From Manihot esculenta (Eukaryota; Streptophyta; Magnoliopsida; Malpighiales; Euphorbiaceae): DNA of 64,000 nt. Shown here piece after piece: positions 59,201-64,000 of the stretch; within the stretch, counting starts at the first letter, position 1; each line of letters opens with the position of its first letter. Under the pieces are notes generated by a model that ran no database searches, was not told where the DNA came from, and saw only the letters and a program-made list of their open reading frames with translations. The position numbers were made by a program, and so were the translations under genes. The DNA is taken from positions 26,335,691 through 26,399,690 of the forward strand of contig NC_035161.2 in assembly GCF_001659605.2 (NCBI RefSeq). Reading direction: 5' to 3'.

Positions 59201-59224
59201 CCTCCTTCCTCGCCGGAGAAATAA
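56213..59224 (+). CDS. Spliced antisense gene of the Tat element (gypsy-type 'Transposase_28'-like protein)
   Basis: Three exons keep one frame: 56213-56906, 57004-57875 and 57947-59224, giving 947 residues. Introns are GTATAG...TTTGCAG (97 bases) and GTAAGT...CCCTAG (71 bases). Residues about 60-195 (for example REFGLPLPFTPFFVEVFEYF, ISPRNGL-like segment, GWVENFLVAEL) resemble the plant domain catalogued as 'putative gypsy type transposon' (PF04195, from memory). Exon 2 encodes a Ser/Pro-rich, low-complexity region with a basic ARKKSR. Exon 3 encodes a long coiled coil (about 540-740) and an acidic tail with SSSEESEVGSEEDD. It lies antisense, between pol and the 3' LTR, as extra genes do in several Tat elements. 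The role is unknown. I chose the ATG at 56213 because the upstream extension starts only at a non-ATG codon. No disabling change was seen. Confidence 0.75.
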
Positions 59225-59714
59225 ATTGTAATAGTTAGTAATGCAGTATTAGTTTCTTTCTTGTTTTTCATATTTCTTGACATTTATCTCTACTCTTTGT
59301 AAACTATATATTTTCGTTCAAAAGCTCTGAATTAAGCTTAAGTTGCGAGCTCAGCTCTTAGCTGATGATTTGGGAGATCAGGTCTCGTACCTTTTTAATG
59401 ACAATTATCATGTCAATTTTTGGCTTTTAGTCCTGCTTTCTGCGCTGTGACTTCGTATATTTATTGCAGATAAACTGATTTAGGCTCTGATTATAGCCTT
59501 TTTTTATCCTTCTAAGGATATCTTCATTTATGCGTCCTGCTATGGAGGGAGCTCGGCCGTTCTTTTTGGCCTTCGTATCTGGATCCTTTGAGGATATAAG
59601 TCTACCTGAGTTGAGAGCTCGGTCTTGGGTCTTTGCGAATCATCAGTCCGAGCTGGGAGCGCGACCTTGAGTTGCGTAAGAATATAAGTTTGGTCGAGCT
59701 GGGAGCTTGGTACT

Positions 59715-59747
<33 letters not shown>
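59225..59747. other. 3' flank of the antisense gene and poly-T run
   Basis: No gene is seen. The stretch has recurring GAGCTCGG phrases and ends in an uninterrupted run of about 30 T (59717-59746) immediately before the 76-bp array. On the element's own strand this is a poly-A run after the array. Confidence 0.6.
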
Positions 59748-59748
<1 letters not shown>

Positions 59749-60388
59749 GGACGACCTCGGGGCCTCGCCGGTTATTTTTGGCTCCAGGAGATCTTACGAG
59801 ATCCTGTTTTTCATTGAATTTCCGGGACGACCTCGGGGCCTCGCCGGTTATTTTTGTCTCCAGGAGATCTTACGGGATCCTGTTTTTCTTTGAATTTCCG
59901 GGACGACCTCGGGGCCTCGCCGGTTATTTTTGTTTCCAGGAGATCTTACGGGATCCTGTTTTTTTGTGAATCTCCGGGACGACCTCGGGGCCTCGCCGGT
60001 TATTTTTGTCTCCAGGAGATCTTACGGGATGCTGTTTTTCTTTGAATTTCCGGGACGACCTCGGGGCCTCGCCGGTTATTTTTGTCTCCAGGAGATCTTA
60101 CGGGATGCTGTTTTTCTTTGAATTTCCGGGACGACCTCGGGGCCTCGCCGGTTATTTTTGGCTCCAGGAGATCTTACGGGATCCTGTTTTTCTGTGAATT
60201 TCCGGGACAACCTCGGGGCCTCGCCGGTTATTTTTGTCTCCAGGAGATCTTACGGGATCTTGTTTTTCTTTGAATTTCCGGGACGACCTCGGGGCCTCGC
60301 CGGTTATTTTTGTCTCCAGGAGATCTTACGGGATCCTGTTTTTCTTTGAATTTCCGGGACGACCTCGGGGCCTCGCCGGTTATTTTTG
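59748..60388. repeat. 76-bp tandem array, eight full copies plus a partial one
   Basis: Units start with GGGACGACCTCGGGGCCTCG at 59748, 59824, 59900, 59976, 60052, 60128, 60204 and 60280, with a 33-bp partial copy from 60356. Copies differ by only a few bases. Because 76 is not a multiple of three, each unit creates a staggered open frame of about 63 codons; these are artefacts. The array lies in the 3' untranslated region of the Tat element, a place known to generate satellite-like repeats in this lineage. Confidence 0.95.
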
Positions 60389-60606
60389 CAAAATTCAGGC
60401 TTATTGGCCTTACTGTCGCTTCGTCATCTCAGCTGGTTTTTGTGCCTAACTGAGGTCTTGTTTGCGAGGGATCTTTCTGAGCCCTGTTCTTTTCTTTATC
60501 ATGAAAAATGTTTTTTTTTTTTTTTTCACAAAGATAATCACATTGTATAAACAATTTTCGTTTATTCACATTTGTCAAAATACGATGTTTTTTCTTTACA
60601 AATATT
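60389..60606. other. Sequence between the 76-bp array and the end of pol
   Basis: This short untranslated stretch contains a T-run (about 60510-60527) and no gene. Confidence 0.6.
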
Positions 60607-63600
60607 TCAAGGAAAATACCTTTTTAAGTGCTGGATGTTCCAAGCATGGGGCTTGGGGTTTCCTTGCATATCTTCAATTCGGTATACCCCGGGTTTAACC
60701 ACTTTTGTCACCTTGAATGGACCTTCCCAGGTCGGTGCTAGTTTGCCTGCAGCTGCTCTTTTTCCAGTAGCTTCTAGGTTTCTTAAAGTCAGGTCTCCCA
60801 CCTTCAAACTTCTTTCTCTGACCTTTCGATTGTAATATCTTGCTGCTCGTTGTTGATAAGCAGCAGTTCGGACTTGGGCTTCTTCCCTAACTTCTTCAAG
60901 AGCATCTAGGTTGCTCCTTAATTTGTCCCCATTAACGTTCTCACTAACGAATTGAACTCGATGAGTGGGGATCTGCAATTCAACTGGGACTACAGCCTCT
61001 GTGCCGTATGCAAGTGCAAACGGGGTTTCTTGAGTGGGCGCTCTGGGAGTGGTTCGGAGTGCCCATAGAGTGCTATTGAGCTCTTCTGCCCAATTCTCCT
61101 TTGCGCCATTCAGCCGTTTCTTTAATCCTTGAAGGATAGCTCTATTAGTGACTTCCGTTTGGCCATTAGTCTGAGGATGAGCCACGGAGGAGAACTTGTG
61201 CCATATGCCCATGTTCGTCGTGAAGGCTCTGAAAGTGCTGCAGTCAAATTGTCTGCCGTTGTCTGAGATAAGTACTCTTGGTATGCCAAATCTGCAGATG
61301 ATATGTCCCCATACGAAATCTATCATCTTGCGAGCTGTGATTGTGGCTATTGCTTCTGCCTCTGGCCATTTCGAAAAATATTCCACAGCCACCACTACGA
61401 ATTTCCTTTGCCCCGTAGTCTTGGGGAAAGGTCCCAGGATGTCAATTCCCCATTGTGAGAAAGGCCATGGACTGGATATGCTTGCTTGAGGAGTGGCAGG
61501 GGTCCTGATGGCATTAGCAAATCTCTGACATACGTCACACCTCCGGACAAACTCTTCTGCTTCTTTTTTAACAGTGGGCCAGTAGTATCCTTGCCTGAAT
61601 ATTTTGTTAGCTAATGTCCCTGCTCCCTCGTGAGCTCCACATAGGCCTCTATGTATTTCCTCCATTACCTTTGCAGCTTCTTCCGGATTCACACACCGGA
61701 GCCATGGGCTGGATTTCCCTTTTCTGTATAAAGTTCCCCTTATTACTTGGTAATTGGCAGCTCGAGCTGCTACCTTTTTGGCTTCAACTTTATCTTTGGG
61801 GAGTTCGCCCTTTTCCAAGTATCTCAAGTATGGAGTCATCCAAGTTGGGCTCTGCTCCACCTGCAGTACTGTATATATTTTCTTGAAAGCAGGTGTGCTG
61901 ACATGCTGTATGTAGACTTCATCAGGGAGCTGCTCTAACTCTTCTTTGGTCAGCCGACTAAGCAGGTCTGCCTCCTCATTTTCATCTCGAGGTATCCTCT
62001 GAAATCTCGTCAATATTCCTCGGCTCGTGAGGTCGGCTTCCACAGCTTTTACTTTATCAAGATAACTCTGCATGATGGGATCTCTGGCCTGATATATTCC
62101 CGTCACCTGGTTGATCACCAGCTGAGAGTCACTATTTACTTCGAGGTCGGTTACCCCTATTTCCAAAGCTACCAACATTCCGTTCACCAAGGCTTCATAT
62201 TCGGCCACATTATTAGAAGCTTTGAATTCTAGTCGTAAGGCATAACATACTTTGAAGCCCTCCGGCCCCTTAAGTATTATCCCAGCGCCGCTGCCCTCAG
62301 AGCCTGATGCTCCGTCTACATATAGCTTCCAGCTGGACTCTTGGGAAAGCTCTCCCTCTCTTTCTTTGCTTGATATCTCCGAGGATGATCCTTCCTTCTC
62401 CTTGTTGAATGAGCATTCTGCTATGAAGTCAGCCAGCGCTTGAGATTTTATAGCTGTCCGAGGTCGGTACTCCAGGCAGTAAGGGCTGATTTCCACGGAC
62501 CATGCTAACATCCGTCCTGAAGTTTCCGGCCTACGTAGGATCTTCTTTAATGGTTGGTCCGTCATCACAACTCCTTGGTGGCCTTCCAGATAAACTTTGA
62601 ATTTCCGGACCGCTAACAACAAGGCATACGCCAATTTTTCAATGTTCGAGTATCTGACCTCAGTGTCTCTGAGTACCTTGCTGACGTAGAAAACAGGTTT
62701 CTGCTCACCTTCTTCCACTCTTACTAGTACTGCGCTGACTGCTTGCTTTGAGGCTGCCAAGTATATCAAGAGTTCTTCCCCTTTTACGGGGCTGCTGAGC
62801 ACGTGAGGTGAGCTGAGGTATTCCTTAAGTTCTGTGAAGGCTTTTTGGCAGTCTTCTGTCCATTCAAAATTCGGGACCTTCCTCAATTTTTTGAAGAACG
62901 GCAAACACTTTTCTGCCGACCTTGACATAAATCGGTTAAGCGCCACTACTCTCCCGGTTAATCTCTGGACGTCCCTTACACAGGTCGGCTTTGGCATATT
63001 CAATATGGCTTCCACTTTCTCCGGATTGGGCTCAATGCCTTTTCCACTCACCATGTATCCTAAGAATTTTCCTCCCCTGATGAAGAAAGCACACTTTGCT
63101 GGATTCAGCTTCATCCTGTATTGATCTAGCACCCCAAATATCTCCCTTAAGTCCGTTATATGTTGTTGAAAAGTTGAACTTTTAACCACCATGTCATCCA
63201 CATACACTTCTACGTTCCTGCCGATCTGATTTTTAAAGATTTTATTCATTAATCGTTGGTAAGTTGCCCCGGCGTTTCTTAATCCGAAAGGCATAGCTCT
63301 GTAGCAGTAAGTCCCGTCTTCAGTTATAAATGAGGTCTTCTCCTCATCCGCTTTTTCCATTGGGATTTGGTGGTAACCAGACATAGCATCCAAAGAAGAC
63401 ATGTAATCAAAACCAGCCGTTGAGTCGACCATCTTATTAATATCGGGGAGGGGGTAACAATCTTTAGGGCAGGCCTTATTCAGGTCGGTAAAATCTATAC
63501 ACATCCTGTATTTGCCATTGGCTTTTTTGACTAACACGGGATTTGCCAACCACTGTGGGTACATAACCTCCCTAATAAAGCCTGCCTCTTCTAGCTTCTG

Positions 63601-64000
63601 CACCTCTTCCTGGGTAGCCTGCTGCTTCTCTCTTCCCACTACTCTCTTCTTTTGCTTTACTGGTCTAGCCTCGGGGAGGACATTCAATTGGTGTGTCATC
63701 ACTTTGGGGTCAATTCCCGGCATGTCTGAGGGCTTCCATGCGAAGGTCGGCGAGTAACTTCGGATCAGGGCCATGGCTTCACCTTTTTGTTCTTTGGTGA
63801 GGCCGGCATTGAGGCTGAAGACCTTACTCGTTTCTTCTTCTGATAGGGAGAAAGTCTCCAGCTCTCCAACGGGCTCTGTCCGGGCTTCCTTTGTCTCATC
63901 CCTGACCTCCAAAACTTCCGAATCAAGCGCTTCTCCGGTTGAGTTTGGTTCCGTCACTGTGGCCAAGTATACTGCCCTTGCTTCCTCCTGGCTTCCCCGG
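60607..64000 (-). CDS. Tat-lineage pol polyprotein (RT, two RNase H domains, integrase), partial
   Basis: The frame is open through the right edge; the first 1119 residues from the C-terminus are certain and no ATG marks a start. Domains, counted from 63966, are: reverse transcriptase (about 100-265; CIDFTDLNKACPKD, catalytic YVDD), a first RNase H region (about 370-480) in which the usual catalytic Asp of the FCDAS motif is replaced (IYLAASKQAVS), a second, archaeal-type RNase H (about 545-670; YVDGASG, EYEAL, SDSQLV, DENEEAD), integrase with an HHCC finger (about 770-810) and DDE core (GIDILGPFP, SDNGRQF, QTNGQTEVTN), and a GPF-type tail (WEGPFKV). Loss in the first and gain of the second RNase H is the Tat signature. 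No stop or frameshift was found. Confidence 0.93.
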   Translation of the reverse strand, partial: RGSQEEARAVYLATVTEPNSTGEALDSEVLEVRDETKEARTEPVGELETFSLSEEETSKVFSLNAGLTKEQKGEAMALIRSYSPTFAWKPSDMPGIDPKVMTHQLNVLPEARPVKQKKRVVGREKQQATQEEVQKLEEAGFIREVMYPQWLANPVLVKKANGKYRMCIDFTDLNKACPKDCYPLPDINKMVDSTAGFDYMSSLDAMSGYHQIPMEKADEEKTSFITEDGTYCYRAMPFGLRNAGATYQRLMNKIFKNQIGRNVEVYVDDMVVKSSTFQQHITDLREIFGVLDQYRMKLNPAKCAFFIRGGKFLGYMVSGKGIEPNPEKVEAILNMPKPTCVRDVQRLTGRVVALNRFMSRSAEKCLPFFKKLRKVPNFEWTEDCQKAFTELKEYLSSPHVLSSPVKGEELLIYLAASKQAVSAVLVRVEEGEQKPVFYVSKVLRDTEVRYSNIEKLAYALLLAVRKFKVYLEGHQGVVMTDQPLKKILRRPETSGRMLAWSVEISPYCLEYRPRTAIKSQALADFIAECSFNKEKEGSSSEISSKEREGELSQESSWKLYVDGASGSEGSGAGIILKGPEGFKVCYALRLEFKASNNVAEYEALVNGMLVALEIGVTDLEVNSDSQLVINQVTGIYQARDPIMQSYLDKVKAVEADLTSRGILTRFQRIPRDENEEADLLSRLTKEELEQLPDEVYIQHVSTPAFKKIYTVLQVEQSPTWMTPYLRYLEKGELPKDKVEAKKVAARAANYQVIRGTLYRKGKSSPWLRCVNPEEAAKVMEEIHRGLCGAHEGAGTLANKIFRQGYYWPTVKKEAEEFVRRCDVCQRFANAIRTPATPQASISSPWPFSQWGIDILGPFPKTTGQRKFVVVAVEYFSKWPEAEAIATITARKMIDFVWGHIICRFGIPRVLISDNGRQFDCSTFRAFTTNMGIWHKFSSVAHPQTNGQTEVTNRAILQGLKKRLNGAKENWAEELNSTLWALRTTPRAPTQETPFALAYGTEAVVPVELQIPTHRVQFVSENVNGDKLRSNLDALEEVREEAQVRTAAYQQRAARYYNRKVRERSLKVGDLTLRNLEATGKRAAAGKLAPTWEGPFKVTKVVKPGVYRIEDMQGNPKPHAWNIQHLKRYFP

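Larger units (their letters stand above)
53353..64000 (-). mobile_element. Tat-lineage Ty3/gypsy element, 3' half
   Basis: This minus-strand element runs off the right edge. In its own direction it has pol (from beyond 64000 to 60607), a 3' untranslated region with a 76-bp tandem array (59748-60388), a region with two genes on the opposite strand (59224-56213 and 55148-54221), and a putative 3' LTR (54074-53353). The second, archaeal-type RNase H in pol, the long 3' region with tandem repeats and antisense extra genes are all known traits of the Tat lineage (Ogre, Retand and Grande relatives). Gag, protease and the 5' LTR are outside the window. Confidence 0.85.

Noticed and set aside
59748..60388. 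Regular repeats that could suggest a CRISPR array
   Set aside because: Whole units are repeated without unique spacers, inside a plant retrotransposon.
59778..60449. Eight overlapping frames of about 63 codons at 76-base steps
   Set aside because: They are produced by the 76-bp tandem array, whose period is not a multiple of three.

Overview
The window is plant nuclear DNA made almost entirely of nested LTR retrotransposons. The evidence is long Ty3/gypsy gag-pol frames with chromodomains, primer sites matching initiator-Met and Asp tRNAs, a Tat-lineage pol with two RNase H domains, a plant-mobile-domain pseudogene and AT-rich spacers. An angiosperm, probably a eudicot, is the best reading; I cannot name the species. 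No rRNA, tRNA, CRISPR array or bacterial gene was seen.

Layout. Five copies of one chromovirus family (Tekay/Del type, called T1 to T5 here) occupy 1-46118, all on the minus strand. Each has ~2.2 kb LTRs running TGTAAT..GTTACA on the minus strand, an initiator-Met primer site and one gag-pol frame. T1 (1-4980) is cut by the left edge and has in-frame stops. T2 (5154-15074, TSD GCTGT) has an open gag-pol and nearly identical LTRs. T3 (15780-46118) is old, dead and truncated, and is the receptacle for four later insertions: a 1-kb double hairpin element (17444-18451, TSD AAAAC), the intact T4 (18719-28469, TSD GGGCC), the frameshifted T5 (29351-39229) and a non-autonomous Athila-like element A6 (39892-45897, TSD TCTCT). 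Pieces of a second Athila-like element (A0) lie at 4981-5153 and 15075-15779, split by T2. The order of events is therefore A0 before T1, T2 and T3, and T3 before hairpin, T4, T5 and A6.

From 46119 to about 49725 lies a decayed DNA element carrying a plant-mobile-domain pseudogene. Its ends contain several short hairpins, and its interior holds AT-rich tandem repeats. From 49726 to 53350 is lower-copy DNA with two small coding candidates (49809-50186, and a secreted peptide at 51882-52022). From about 53353 to the right edge is the 3' half of a Tat-lineage Ty3/gypsy element on the minus strand: a pol frame open at the edge (60607-64000), a 76-bp tandem array (59748-60388), an antisense spliced gene of 948 codons (56213-59224), a second, damaged antisense gene (54221-55148) and a putative 3' LTR (53353-54074).

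How the parts work together. T2 and T4 carry everything an autonomous element needs: LTR, TATA box, primer site, gag-pol with all catalytic motifs, and polypurine tract. They could supply enzymes to relatives. The most interesting unexplained structure is a conserved series of splice donors and acceptors in the ~2-kb leader of the T-family LTRs. It would remove the GC-rich palindrome cluster, the triple repeats and the primer site from a spliced gag-pol mRNA. The near-perfect double hairpin inside the T3 LTR and the antisense spliced gene with a duplicated upstream module in the Tat element also deserve a second look.
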